Below the pieces are notes generated by a model. That model was given only the letters and a program-made list of their open reading frames with translations. It made no database searches and was not told where the DNA came from. A program made the translations under genes and the position numbers. This document shows, piece after piece, positions 5,458 through 14,166 of a stretch of DNA of 64,000 nucleotides. Positions within the stretch are counted from its first letter, which is position 1, and the number at the start of each line of letters is the position of its first letter. Source of the stretch: Acholeplasmataceae bacterium. GTDB lineage: Bacteria; Bacillota_I; Bacilli_A; ML615J-28; CAG-698. Where the stretch lies: contig DUTX01000093.1 in NCBI GenBank assembly GCA_012841865.1, positions 1 to 64,000 of the forward strand, written 5' to 3'.

Positions 5458-6243
5458 ATGCAAGAACTAAAAAACATTGTATTATTCTTAATGGATATGG
5501 ATGGAACACTTTATCTAGAAAACGAGTTAATCCCCGGGGCTAGAGATTTTATTTATCGTTTAATTGAAAAGAAAAAGAATTATGTTTTTATAACAAACAA
5601 TTCTTCGGTCAATAAAAATAATTATTTTGAAAAACTAAAAAGACTAGACATACCCTGTAAGGAGAAAAATTTATTTTCTTCCGGAATGGCAACCGGGACT
5701 TTTTTAAAAACACAAAGAAAAGGAAGGAAAGTCTATCTGGTCGGGACAAAAGCACTGGAAGAAGAACTTTTAAAATATGGAGTAGAGCTTGTAGAAGAGG
5801 GAGCAGAAATTGTCTTGGTCGGATATGACCGCGAGTTAACCTATAAAAAATTAGAAAAAGCCTGTTATTTTCTTGATGAAGGTGCAGAATTTCTCGCAAC
5901 AAACGCGGACTATTTATTTCCGCTTAAAAGGGGCCGTTTTCTTCCCGACTGTGCTTCGATTTGCATGATGCTAACAAAAGCAACAGGAAAACATCCTGTT
6001 TTTATCGGTAAACCCAATCGTTATATGGTTGATCTTCTAAGAGAAAAACATGGCCTTTCAAAGCATCAGGTCGCAATAATCGGTGACCGCCTTTATACGG
6101 ATGTAGCCTGTGGAAAAAATGCAGGTATTACTTCGATACTTGTTCTTTCCGGAGAAACAAAGGTTAATGATTTGAAAGCAGCAACGGAAAAACCCGATTA
6201 TGTTTTTCCTTCGCTTAAAGAAATTATTGAATATATCCAATAA
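5458..6243 (+). CDS. HAD-superfamily phosphatase, NagD/YutF type
   Basis: A 261-residue cytosolic HAD hydrolase. Motif I is DMDGTLY near the N-terminus, motif II is the FITNNSS segment, and motifs III/IV lie in the GKPN...IGDRLYTDV stretch, where the Mg-binding Asp residues sit. A C2-type cap lies between them, as in p-nitrophenylphosphatase/NagD enzymes acting on sugar phosphates or nucleotides. The start at 5458 follows AAAGGAGA; the longer frame from 5428 would overlap the -10. Substrate is not predictable. It appears monocistronic. Confidence 0.9.
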   Translation: MQELKNIVLFLMDMDGTLYLENELIPGARDFIYRLIEKKKNYVFITNNSSVNKNNYFEKLKRLDIPCKEKNLFSSGMATGTFLKTQRKGRKVYLVGTKALEEELLKYGVELVEEGAEIVLVGYDRELTYKKLEKACYFLDEGAEFLATNADYLFPLKRGRFLPDCASICMMLTKATGKHPVFIGKPNRYMVDLLREKHGLSKHQVAIIGDRLYTDVACGKNAGITSILVLSGETKVNDLKAATEKPDYVFPSLKEIIEYIQ

Positions 6244-6338
6244 GGATGGGATTAATTTCCACCTTTTTTTACTTAAAAAAGCGAGTAAAAAATGTTATAA
6301 TTAAGTAGGAAATAATCACTTAGTAGGAGGGAAGAAAG

Positions 6339-7289
6339 ATGAAGAAAAGAGGATTATTTTTACTGCTGTTTTTCTTAGTTTTAATAGTAGGCAGCGGTTG
6401 TAATAAAGATGCTGCTTTTATTGAAGCAGAGTATCTTTTTGATGATAAAGAGACTATAGCAGATTTCGTTGATCCCGAATGGGAGAAAATAGAGGAATTT
6501 CTAGCTTTAATTGCCAGAAAAGAAATAGATACGATCGATAAATTTTATCTTTACGGAAGCGAAGTTGGTTATGAAAAGGTTCCAGCAACAAATTATGGAT
6601 ACCTTTCCTTTTATACAAATACTGATTTGGAAATTATCGAAGAAATCGTACCGCTCTCTAATACCAAGATTCGTCCCGGTAAAATGAGAGCAAACACAAA
6701 ATATATTGTCATACATAATACCGGTATGGCTTCTCCAGTAATGACCGCATCACGCTTAAGTAAATCAATCAATAATTCAACCCGGCAAGCTTCTTGGCAT
6801 TTTACCGTCGATGATAAGGAAGTCTATCAACAATTATTGCTTGATGAAATCGGTTGGCATGCCGGAAGTCCGGAAGGTAACAACTATGGAATCGGAATAG
6901 AAATGGCAGTTTACCAGGGAATAGATTTGAATATGGCGATGCGCAGGACGGCAAAACTTACGGCATGGTTAATGCTTCAGTATGACCTTGGAATCGAAAG
7001 CGTCAAACGTCATTATGATTTCAGTGGAAAACACTGCCCGCAAGTGCTGATGGAAGCCGGAAGATGGGAAGAATTTTTGGAACTTGTTCAAATAGAATAT
7101 TACGGGCAAAAATATTTTTCTGATGTTGAGTTTATTTGGGAGTCGCTTTCAGCTGAGTTGATGGATAATGACGGTAAAATCCTTTCCACGTCTGGAAAAA
7201 GTGGATCTGTGAGGTATCGGGTTTTGGTCAATTATCAAGGAAAATTAAGAACTTTTGAATTTGTTTCCGGGTTAAAAGCACTTATCTAA
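6339..7289 (+). CDS. Lipoprotein N-acetylmuramoyl-L-alanine amidase (Amidase_2)
   Basis: A 316-residue exported enzyme. The signal peptide ends in the lipobox VGSGC (Cys21). The central amidase_2/PGRP-like domain shows IVIHNTG, WHFTVDD, GWHAGSPEGNNYGIGIEM and KRHYDFSGKHCP, which provide the expected zinc-binding His residues and the GIEM strand. It would cleave the amide between MurNAc and the stem peptide at the cell surface, implying peptidoglycan in or near this organism. The start follows AGGAGGGA. A TATAAT at 6296-6301 lies upstream. Confidence 0.9.
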   Translation: MKKRGLFLLLFFLVLIVGSGCNKDAAFIEAEYLFDDKETIADFVDPEWEKIEEFLALIARKEIDTIDKFYLYGSEVGYEKVPATNYGYLSFYTNTDLEIIEEIVPLSNTKIRPGKMRANTKYIVIHNTGMASPVMTASRLSKSINNSTRQASWHFTVDDKEVYQQLLLDEIGWHAGSPEGNNYGIGIEMAVYQGIDLNMAMRRTAKLTAWLMLQYDLGIESVKRHYDFSGKHCPQVLMEAGRWEEFLELVQIEYYGQKYFSDVEFIWESLSAELMDNDGKILSTSGKSGSVRYRVLVNYQGKLRTFEFVSGLKALI

Positions 7290-7312
7290 AAAGAGGAGAA
7301 TACTATACTGTT

Positions 7313-7340
7313 TGACAGTTATTTTAGGCTATAGTAAAAT
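7313..7340 (+). promoter_or_regulatory. Promoter of the DUF2779 gene
   Basis: TTGACA (7313-7318) and TAAAAT (7335-7340) with 16 bp between. The gene start at 7368 is 28 bp downstream. Confidence 0.7.
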
Positions 7341-7367
7341 ATATTTAAATAAGAGTTTTGAGGTAGT

Positions 7368-9212
7368 ATGATGGAAATATCAAAAACCGCATTTAAAGAG
7401 TATGCCCGTTGTCAGCGCGTTTTGCCTTTGGAACGTCTATATCTGAAAAAGATGGATGCTTTAAGCTATTTTAATGACGAACAGAAAGAAAAAATGCGCG
7501 AACTTCTTTCCGGAATGTTTTCGGTTAAAGAAGGCGAAGACTTATTATGGGAAGAAGACAGCACGCAAGAAGAGTTGCTTTTCTATTATTCAGAAGTGGA
7601 AAGATGGGCATTGGAATGTGCCAATCAGGAATTCGGTATGGAATTTACCTACCATTCAAAAACCAAAAATCAGCAATGCTTTCGCTTTACAGATCGTTAT
7701 CACAACACTTTTTATTGCTATTTGGACGGTTTTGTACAAACCGATTCAAAAGCTGTTGTCATTGAAGTTAAAGCGACGACTTCAAAAAAAATTAAGGATT
7801 TAGGTCCGAAAATTAAAGGCAAGATCCATTCGCTCTTCCAAAAACGAGGAAATATTTACCGTTTACGGCATTTGGATGAAGCCGATTTGGATAAATATGA
7901 AAGCCACTTTCAAAAATTGTTTGACCCATTTTCTCCGGTTGGAGCATATGTTTTTGATATTTCGGTGGAAAGATATATTATTGAAAACAGCATTCTTCAA
8001 AATCATCCGGAACTTTCCGGAAAGGAATTTAAGTATTATTTAGCGGTGTTAAACAGCAATTATGTTTTTTCTGGAGACTATAGTAAAAATTCTCCCGTCT
8101 ATACAACCGCTGAAGACAATGCTTTGGTAAGCTTCATTGACCTTACCGAGATTACAAAAGAATACTTGCCTTTGCTTGATAAGATCAGAGAAAATATTAG
8201 CCGCAACATTCAAAACCCTTATCTTGAAGAAGCAAGAATCGGATCTTATTGTGATTTTGGAAAAAGAGGCGAATGCCTCTTTACCAAAATCTGTTTCCCG
8301 GAACTGTTCCAAGAAGGCGCGATTACCGAGTATTTAAATTTTCGCAGCCTTAAAGGGCCGGGAGGTAAAAAATATTCTCGTTTTGATTTAATCAATCAAT
8401 ATAAAAGAAAACTTACCGATATCCCAAAAGAGGCTCTAAATGATCCCAATCACTTAATTCAGAGAAATTGTTTTGAAAATGAGGAAGAATATCTTAATCC
8501 TGTTAAGATTGAAGCGGGACTTAAAGAATTAAAGTATCCTTTATACTATCTTGATTTTGAAAGTTTTCCTTGTCCCCTGCCTCGTTTTCGCGGCGAAAGA
8601 CCTTATAGCCAATCCTTGTTTCAATTCTCCGTTCATATTGAAAGAGAACCGGGGGTTTGTGACGAGATTGCTGATAATTATTATTATCTTGCTGAAGACT
8701 ATTCAGATCGCCGCGAAGAATTGGTCCGAAATCTGCTTGCAATAATCGATTTAAGTAAGGGAGGAACCGTTATTGTATATAATAAGACTTTTGAAGAAAC
8801 CCGCATTAAAGAATTAATGACGCTCTTTCCAGAATATAAAACGGATTTAATGAAGATTTTGAATTCGATTTTTGATTTAATGGATTTAATAAAAACAAAT
8901 CGTAAATTTTACCAAGAGCTTGGTTTTAGCGAACAAGAAAGCAAAACCATAAATTTTTACCATAAATCTTTGGGCGGTCGTTATTCGATTAAAAAAGTTT
9001 TACCATTATTTTCGGATTTGAATTATGCCGATTTGAATGTTCAGAAGGGAATGGATGCGATTGCCGCTTATGCAAGTTTTCGTTATCTGCCGCCGGAGGA
9101 TATAGGAGTTATCCGTGAGGATTTGTTGAAGTACTGTCGTTTGGATACTTGGTCGATGGTAGTGATTTTAAATAATTTAAAGAAGAAGTTAACAAAAAAA
9201 GATGTGATTTGA
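7368..9212 (+). CDS. DUF2779 protein: Cas4/RecB-like plus RNase H-like nuclease
   Basis: A 614-residue protein. The N-terminal half begins SKTAFKEYARCQR, a Cas4-like opening with a cysteine, and holds a PD-(D/E)XK-type core (YLDGFVQ...VIEVKATTSKK). Cysteines near CDFGKRGECLFTKIC could ligate an iron-sulfur cluster. The C-terminal half is DUF2779, opening with YYLDFESFPCPLPRF, a DEDD-like exonuclease motif, and ending with a LLKYCRLDTWSMV segment. A role in nucleic acid processing or defence is likely for the family but the exact substrate is unknown. It starts after GAGG; ATG 7371 is an alternative. It ends with TGA. Confidence 0.85.
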   Translation: MMEISKTAFKEYARCQRVLPLERLYLKKMDALSYFNDEQKEKMRELLSGMFSVKEGEDLLWEEDSTQEELLFYYSEVERWALECANQEFGMEFTYHSKTKNQQCFRFTDRYHNTFYCYLDGFVQTDSKAVVIEVKATTSKKIKDLGPKIKGKIHSLFQKRGNIYRLRHLDEADLDKYESHFQKLFDPFSPVGAYVFDISVERYIIENSILQNHPELSGKEFKYYLAVLNSNYVFSGDYSKNSPVYTTAEDNALVSFIDLTEITKEYLPLLDKIRENISRNIQNPYLEEARIGSYCDFGKRGECLFTKICFPELFQEGAITEYLNFRSLKGPGGKKYSRFDLINQYKRKLTDIPKEALNDPNHLIQRNCFENEEEYLNPVKIEAGLKELKYPLYYLDFESFPCPLPRFRGERPYSQSLFQFSVHIEREPGVCDEIADNYYYLAEDYSDRREELVRNLLAIIDLSKGGTVIVYNKTFEETRIKELMTLFPEYKTDLMKILNSIFDLMDLIKTNRKFYQELGFSEQESKTINFYHKSLGGRYSIKKVLPLFSDLNYADLNVQKGMDAIAAYASFRYLPPEDIGVIREDLLKYCRLDTWSMVVILNNLKKKLTKKDVI

Positions 9213-9225
9213 CTCACATCTTTTT
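9196..9225. terminator. Bidirectional terminator shared by convergent genes
   Basis: AAAAAGATGTGA (9196-9207) pairs perfectly with TCACATCTTTTT (9214-9225). It overlaps the last codons of the DUF2779 gene and the stop of the propeller gene, so it serves both strands. Confidence 0.85.
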
Positions 9226-11128
9226 AATTTGGGAATTCAATAATTTCGGTTTGTTCGAAATTATTATCGTAGGAAGCAATATTGGTATTATTTAAAGCAA
9301 AAATTTTCTTGTTATTTTCGTTTACAATAATTCTTATCGGATAAGATCCTTCAGAAAATTCAAATTTTGTTTGTTTAAAAGTTTCGGTTTCCGGATTAAT
9401 CTCAAAGAGTAAATATTCACCTTTGGAAAGATTGAAGTTTGTAACAGCAAAGCCGAGATAATACTTACCAAGAATATTTGCTGTAAAGATGGCGTTGCGA
9501 TTATTTATTGCTTCAATAACCGGAAAGTAACTAAAATCACTGTACTTGATTTTGAAACTTTCCTGCATCCAAGGCCTGATTCCTTCCGAATCAACGCTAT
9601 AGAAATTGAGTTTATATCCTGCTGTAGTTGAGTCGGCATTGATGGTAAAGGCAATGTTTTCGTTAAGCGGGCAAAAGAAGAGATTTGAATTCTCGCCTTC
9701 GATAATGTTTTCCAATCGCGGTTGACTGGGATTATTGAGACTAATTTGGTAAAATCTGTCGTTAGTGGTCAAGGCATGGGCCTTGGGGCCGTCAAAACGA
9801 ACGCCCGCAAGGTGTTCATTTTTGCTGATATCATAGGAGCTAATTAGCTTCATTTGTTTAGTTCTTGTGCCGGTTTCTTTTAAAACTAAAATTTTATTAG
9901 TAAAGTCTGCCGGTACGATTTTTGTTTGAATAAGGTTCTTGGTTATCTTATAATCAACGACAGAAATTGCAATTCTGAAATAGCCGTTATATTCATCGCA
10001 AGCCCCCTTATTTAAAGTGTTTCCTTTGAATTTCACAGAAGTAGAATAATTTAGTCCACCTTTAAGATTATAACGGATGATGGCCGTATAGGCTCCGTAT
10101 TCTAGTTTATCGTCTGAATTTTGGTGATTGTTGATCAGATATAGACTGTTTTCGGAAAGGTAAAATTGTTTCCAATCATCATAAGATAAAAGAATAACCT
10201 CTTCGGAAGTAATTGTTTTCTGCAATTCTAAACAAGTAATAATTGTATAAGCCTCGCCACCAAAGCCGCTGATATATGCAATATTGCTGGCATTAATTTC
10301 TTTCTGAAGGTTTTTTTCCCAAATCTCCGGCAAAGGAATTTCACTATTATTGTTCAGATAAACGTTTAAAGGAATCTGATTAAATATGTAAAGTTTATTT
10401 TTAATCAGATAAGAATCAAGGTAATTTCCGGCAACACTATATTCATAGATTTCATTAAAGTGTTTATCGAGAGTGATTACCTTTGTGATTTTTTCAATCT
10501 CTTGTTCGCCCAGATAAAATTCGGTGTAAATTACTGTCAAGTAATCTTCGGTAAAATGCATTTCAGCAATTCCACCCGAATTATTAGAAGCAAGCCGTTT
10601 TGTATAAACGAGATTTAGTTTGTCGCTCCTTGCATCAATAATATTAAGGGCTTTCGGAGATACTGTGAAAATAAAATTATTCTGTGCCTGGACGGTGATT
10701 GCTTCTTCAAGATATTCGTTGATGGTATATTGTTGATGTTCCGGCAAGCGCATATCAAATAGATTTTGTTCGACTTTAAAGAGAGTAAAATTATTGCTCT
10801 TTCGATAGTCAAGTTCGTAAAGTTTATTTTCCTCGTAGTTTTCTTTGATATACTCACTGATTTCGGATGTATCGCTAAAATAAGACAAATAATAATCTCC
10901 AAGCAAGAAATTGTCGCGATAATTGTTATCGGTTGTAAAGATAGTGAGGGCAATAACAAACAATAAGACATAGAGGGGAGCGAAAACAAACTTTTTCTTT
11001 AAAGGGTTGAGCGAAACTTGCTCAGTTTTTTGTTGCCTTCGGTAGGCATAGGGTTTTATTCGCTCATAGATATCAGGAATATCGTATTTCTCGGTTCTTA
11101 ATCTATGTTTCCATTCTTTGAGTTTCAT
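9224..11128 (-). CDS. Membrane-anchored beta-propeller protein, probable anti-sigma partner
   Basis: A 634-residue protein. Residues 1-46 are basic and cytosolic, one membrane helix spans about 47-64, and the large extracellular part matches the Beta_propel family (C-terminal repeats such as VRFDGPKAHALTTNDRFYQISL). Its gene starts one base after the ECF sigma gene ends, so the two form an operon. Bacillota often pair such propeller proteins with ECF sigma factors, where the short cytosolic segment restrains sigma. The sensed signal is unknown. Confidence 0.85.
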   Translation of the reverse strand: MKLKEWKHRLRTEKYDIPDIYERIKPYAYRRQQKTEQVSLNPLKKKFVFAPLYVLLFVIALTIFTTDNNYRDNFLLGDYYLSYFSDTSEISEYIKENYEENKLYELDYRKSNNFTLFKVEQNLFDMRLPEHQQYTINEYLEEAITVQAQNNFIFTVSPKALNIIDARSDKLNLVYTKRLASNNSGGIAEMHFTEDYLTVIYTEFYLGEQEIEKITKVITLDKHFNEIYEYSVAGNYLDSYLIKNKLYIFNQIPLNVYLNNNSEIPLPEIWEKNLQKEINASNIAYISGFGGEAYTIITCLELQKTITSEEVILLSYDDWKQFYLSENSLYLINNHQNSDDKLEYGAYTAIIRYNLKGGLNYSTSVKFKGNTLNKGACDEYNGYFRIAISVVDYKITKNLIQTKIVPADFTNKILVLKETGTRTKQMKLISSYDISKNEHLAGVRFDGPKAHALTTNDRFYQISLNNPSQPRLENIIEGENSNLFFCPLNENIAFTINADSTTAGYKLNFYSVDSEGIRPWMQESFKIKYSDFSYFPVIEAINNRNAIFTANILGKYYLGFAVTNFNLSKGEYLLFEINPETETFKQTKFEFSEGSYPIRIIVNENNKKIFALNNTNIASYDNNFEQTEIIEFPN

Positions 11129-11129
11129 A

Positions 11130-11633
11130 TCATATCTCCTTTTTGATTTTAGAGATTGCTTTTTGATAATTCCAAAAAACCGTTCCTAAAGGTATATCAA
11201 GAATTTCGCTGATTTCTTTAAAAGTGTAATTTAAAATAATCCGATAAACGATAATCTCCTTTTCGAGACCGGATAATATATCTAAAGCGAAATCAAGGAT
11301 TCGGTTTTCGGTAAAGCCTTCGGAGAGAATCAAACTTTCTTGAGGATCAATTATTTCTTCTCGATTCCTTTTCTTCAGGAAATTAATGGTTGTATTCCGA
11401 GCAATCCTCGAAATCCAGGCTTGAAAATTGGTTCCGACACGATAATGTTCCAAGTAATTTATTGCTTTCATATAAGTTTCCTGCATCAAATCTTCAATAG
11501 TGCTTTGTTCGCGAATGAGGCTATATATGGAAAGATAAACTGATTTCTTGGTTTCTTCATAAATTGTGTCAAAAGCTGTAACGTCGCCTTCCAGGTATTT
11601 AATTATAAAATCATCTAATTTTGGATGAACCAT
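11130..11633 (-). CDS. ECF-type RNA polymerase sigma factor
   Basis: A 167-residue sigma-70 family protein. Region 2 covers about 10-80, including DLMQETYMKAINYL and FQAWISRIARNTTINFLKKR. Region 4 covers about 112-165, with LSGLEKEIIVYRIILNYTFKEISEILDIPLGTV as the -35-binding HTH. Regions 1 and 3 are absent, as expected for ECF factors. It precedes the membrane-anchored propeller protein, its likely regulator. A vegetative-type promoter lies upstream (11693-11721). Confidence 0.93.
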   Translation of the reverse strand: MVHPKLDDFIIKYLEGDVTAFDTIYEETKKSVYLSIYSLIREQSTIEDLMQETYMKAINYLEHYRVGTNFQAWISRIARNTTINFLKKRNREEIIDPQESLILSEGFTENRILDFALDILSGLEKEIIVYRIILNYTFKEISEILDIPLGTVFWNYQKAISKIKKEI

Positions 11634-11692
11634 TTTTCCTGCCTTCCAAGGCTTTCATAAATATAACAATTGACGGAGCCTTTTTTTTGATT

Positions 11693-11721
11693 ATTATAAT
11701 ACAATTGCTTAAGAAAAGCAA
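11693..11721 (-). promoter_or_regulatory. Promoter of the sigma/propeller operon
   Basis: On the minus strand TTGCTT, 17 bp, TATAAT. The -35 and spacer contain an inverted repeat (AATTGCTTAAG...AAGCAATT), a possible operator. The leader that follows has a GCCTT-GG-AAGGC hairpin before the start codon. Confidence 0.65.
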
Positions 11722-11789
11722 TTTAAGGGTTCATTTAAAAATTATTATAATGAATATATAAAAAACCTAAAATAAAATTATTATTATGC

Positions 11790-11818
11790 TTGCTTTTTAA
11801 GGACAAGTATTATATAAT
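11790..11818 (+). promoter_or_regulatory. Promoter of orphan small RNA
   Basis: TTGCTT (11790-11795), 17 bp, TATAAT (11813-11818). It is followed within about 80 nt by a strong terminator with no convincing coding frame between. Confidence 0.72.
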
Positions 11819-11824
11819 AATAAT

Positions 11825-11928
11825 GCGCCGAGAGGCGTACTTATCCCCTACATATAGCAGTGAATAATTACATTATTCACAACATCCCCTTCCTAAAAAA
11901 TCGAGCCTTACCCGGCTCGATTTTCCTT
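11825..11928 (+). ncRNA. Candidate trans-acting small RNA with C-rich loops
   Basis: A roughly 104-nt unit. Hairpin 1 is CGCC-GAGA-GGCG (11826-11837) with a GNRA-type loop. Hairpin 2 is a perfect 9-bp stem (GTGAATAAT 11860-11868, ATTATTCAC 11872-11880). Hairpin 3 is the terminator. The two linkers each contain ATCCCCT, in TTATCCCCTACA and AACATCCCCTTCC, which would be single-stranded and complementary to AGGGGAT-like Shine-Dalgarno regions. This resembles the C-rich-loop design of RsaE/RoxS-type regulators, though I see no sequence homology. A 14-codon frame inside it lacks a ribosome binding site. Confidence 0.6.
11897..11924 (+). terminator. Strong terminator of the orphan small RNA
   Basis: AAAATCGAGCC (11897-11907) pairs with GGCTCGATTTT (11914-11924) around TTACCC. 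Confidence 0.88.
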
Positions 11929-12028
11929 TTAAAACCCTTTTTTTGATTTTTCCATTCTTTTATGGACTTTTTATTTTGAGAGTGCTATAATAAATATAAT
12001 TTAAGTTATTCTTTGTTTTGAGGTAGTA

Positions 12029-12886
12029 ATGACTGACAATTTGGTTTTTCAAAATGTTTTTGGAATCACGGTTCGTATGTTTTTAGAAAGTTTTTATATT
12101 TCCAAAAAGTTAATCTATAAATTAGAACAAGCAAAAGCGGTGTTTGTTAATCAGAAACTGGCGAATTTTAATTATGTATTAGAGAAAGAAGATATCTTAG
12201 TTATTTATCTTGATGAGTTTGAAGAAGAATTAACTATGACCTACGATAATCCGCTTACGATAATTTATGAGGATGAAGATTTGCTTTTGGTCAGAAAACC
12301 GCCCGGAATTTTGGTACACCCGGACGGAAAAGACTTTCAAACTCTTGATAATATGGTTGCTCATTATTATCGCGAAATCGGGCTTAAAAGAACGGCGAGG
12401 CATGCATATCGGTTAGATTATGATACTGGTGGCTTGCTCTTATATACAAAACATTTTCTAGCTGCGGCTCATATAAATTATCAAATTGAGAACAATAAAA
12501 TGAGAAAAATCTATTATGCAGTTGTTGAAGGCAAAATGAAAAATAGCCAAGGCGTGATAGATTTAAAGATTGGTAAAAACCGACATCTAAATAATCGTTA
12601 TCTTGTTTCCGAAAGTGGAAAAAGGGCAATTACCAAATACAAAGTGCTGAAGTCAAGCGAAACGCGGAGTCTTCTGGAAGTAGAAATTGAAACCGGGAGA
12701 CGACACCAAATACGTGTGCATTTAAAACATCTCGGCCATCCGCTTGTAGGTGATGCTTATTACGGAAAGAAAGGCAAGAGGCTGCTATTAGAGGCTTTTT
12801 ATCTTTCCTTTTACCATCCACGAATGCAAGAGTTAATGAAGTTTGCATTACCGCTTCCTCCAGAGTTTAAGGTCACGGGTGAATGA
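12029..12886 (+). CDS. RluA-family RNA pseudouridine synthase
   Basis: A 285-residue enzyme that converts uridine to pseudouridine in rRNA or tRNA. The N-terminal part resembles an S4-like RNA-binding segment. The catalytic core shows RKPPGILVHP, HAYRLDYDTGGLLLY with the catalytic Asp in RLDYDTG, and the C-terminal ETGRRHQIRVHLKHLGHPLVGD. Its size matches RluA/RluD enzymes. The TGG in place of TSG is common. The start follows GAGGTAGTA. It heads a cluster with thpR and an acyltransferase-like gene. Confidence 0.92.
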   Translation: MTDNLVFQNVFGITVRMFLESFYISKKLIYKLEQAKAVFVNQKLANFNYVLEKEDILVIYLDEFEEELTMTYDNPLTIIYEDEDLLLVRKPPGILVHPDGKDFQTLDNMVAHYYREIGLKRTARHAYRLDYDTGGLLLYTKHFLAAAHINYQIENNKMRKIYYAVVEGKMKNSQGVIDLKIGKNRHLNNRYLVSESGKRAITKYKVLKSSETRSLLEVEIETGRRHQIRVHLKHLGHPLVGDAYYGKKGKRLLLEAFYLSFYHPRMQELMKFALPLPPEFKVTGE

Positions 12887-12887
12887 A

Positions 12888-13433
12888 ATGCGTATTTTTA
12901 TAGGAATAAAAATAGAAGATTGTTTGGAGAGAATAATTGAGGTTCAGGATAATTTGAGAAGGCGAGATTATTATGCAAACTACACGCGGTCAGGAAATAT
13001 CCATCTGACGCTTGCCTTTCTCGGAGAAAAAGGAAATGAAGAAATTAAAAAGTTAGGCGAAACACTGGATCAGATTAATTATAATACATTTGATATTACA
13101 ATTAATAAATTAACAAATTTAAGGGATATGGTTGTGCTTGAAGTTGAAAAGACAGCACCGCTTTTAGAATTACAGAACATTTTAAGAAAAAAATTATTTT
13201 TAGCGGGGTTTTCTTTAGATAAACGCAAATATTATCCTCATATTACTTTAAGCAGAAAAACAAATTTACAAATCGAAGAAGATTTATTGATGAAGGAATG
13301 TGTTCAAGAGATTATACTTTTTTCATCGGAAAGAAGAGAAAATGTTCTTACATATCGTCCGCTTCATATCAAGAAACTTTACAAAAACAATCAGGAAGAA
13401 GAAAATAAAGGAGAAGAAAATGAGTCAATTTAA
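12888..13433 (+). CDS. thpR: RNA 2',3'-cyclic phosphodiesterase (2H family)
   Basis: A 181-residue 2H phosphoesterase, once called 2'-5' RNA ligase. It has the two diagnostic motifs HLTLAFLGE and HITLSR spaced about 75 residues apart. The start is set at 12888 (MRIFIGIKIED), the usual N-terminus of the family; the frame extends further upstream into the previous gene but without sense. It begins 1 bp after the synthase gene ends and overlaps the next gene by 14 bp, so all three are probably co-transcribed. Confidence 0.9.
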   Translation: MRIFIGIKIEDCLERIIEVQDNLRRRDYYANYTRSGNIHLTLAFLGEKGNEEIKKLGETLDQINYNTFDITINKLTNLRDMVVLEVEKTAPLLELQNILRKKLFLAGFSLDKRKYYPHITLSRKTNLQIEEDLLMKECVQEIILFSSERRENVLTYRPLHIKKLYKNNQEEENKGEENESI

Positions 13434-14166
13434 AGGCTTTATATCAAGCAATTTTGAAATTAAATTAGCGGATCAAGAATCTGAATTTTTGGAAATCTAT
13501 AAGCTCCGATATGAGGAATTATTGCTTTGTTATAACAAAGGCAATGCGAATGAAACTGGGCTTTTTATTGACGAATATGACCGTGTCTGCGATCATCTGA
13601 TTGCTGTTGATTTAAGCAATAATACGATTGCCGGAACTTACCGACTTGTCCGTAAAGAGCATATTAAAGAAATTGGGATGTTTACAACCGAACATGAATT
13701 TGATATTTCGAAAATTAAAGATTATGAAATCTTGGAATTAGGAAGAGCTGTAGTCAGAAACGAATACCGAAACGGCGGCGTTATTGCTCTTCTTTGGCGG
13801 GGAATCGTTAAATATGTCGCAATTTACGGAATTCGTTTTATGTTTGGCACCGCTTCCTTTTTCGGAATTGATCCAACTCCTTATCGGCATGCGCTATCGA
13901 AGATCTATCATAACCATCTTTCGCCGCTTGAGTTTCGGGCGGTGGCCATAAATCACCCGGTCAGACTCAATTATTTCACCCCCGAAGAAATTGATTCCAA
14001 ACTGGCACGAAAAGAGATTCCGCCGCTAGTGAAGGGTTATATTAACCTTGGCGCTACTTTTGGTGAAGGTGGATTTCTTGATTATGATTTTAACAGCCTC
14101 GATGTCTTTACTTTAATTGACATGAATACAGTTAATCAAAGATATTTGGAGCGCTTTTTAAAATAA
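13420..14166 (+). CDS. GNAT-like N-acyl amino acid synthase/acyltransferase
   Basis: A 248-residue protein starting after AAAGGAGAAG within the end of thpR. The pattern EIYKLRYEELL...FIDEYDRVCDHLIAVD...AGTYRLV...EILELGRAVVRNEYRNGGVIALLWRGI matches the OlsB-like, hemolysin-type acyltransferases that link acyl groups to ornithine or other amino acids. FGTASFFGIDP follows in the expected place. In bacteria these make ornithine lipids or acyl amino acids, but the acceptor here is unknown. It is about the usual length and shows no broken motifs. Confidence 0.8.
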   Translation: MSQFKGFISSNFEIKLADQESEFLEIYKLRYEELLLCYNKGNANETGLFIDEYDRVCDHLIAVDLSNNTIAGTYRLVRKEHIKEIGMFTTEHEFDISKIKDYEILELGRAVVRNEYRNGGVIALLWRGIVKYVAIYGIRFMFGTASFFGIDPTPYRHALSKIYHNHLSPLEFRAVAINHPVRLNYFTPEEIDSKLARKEIPPLVKGYINLGATFGEGGFLDYDFNSLDVFTLIDMNTVNQRYLERFLK

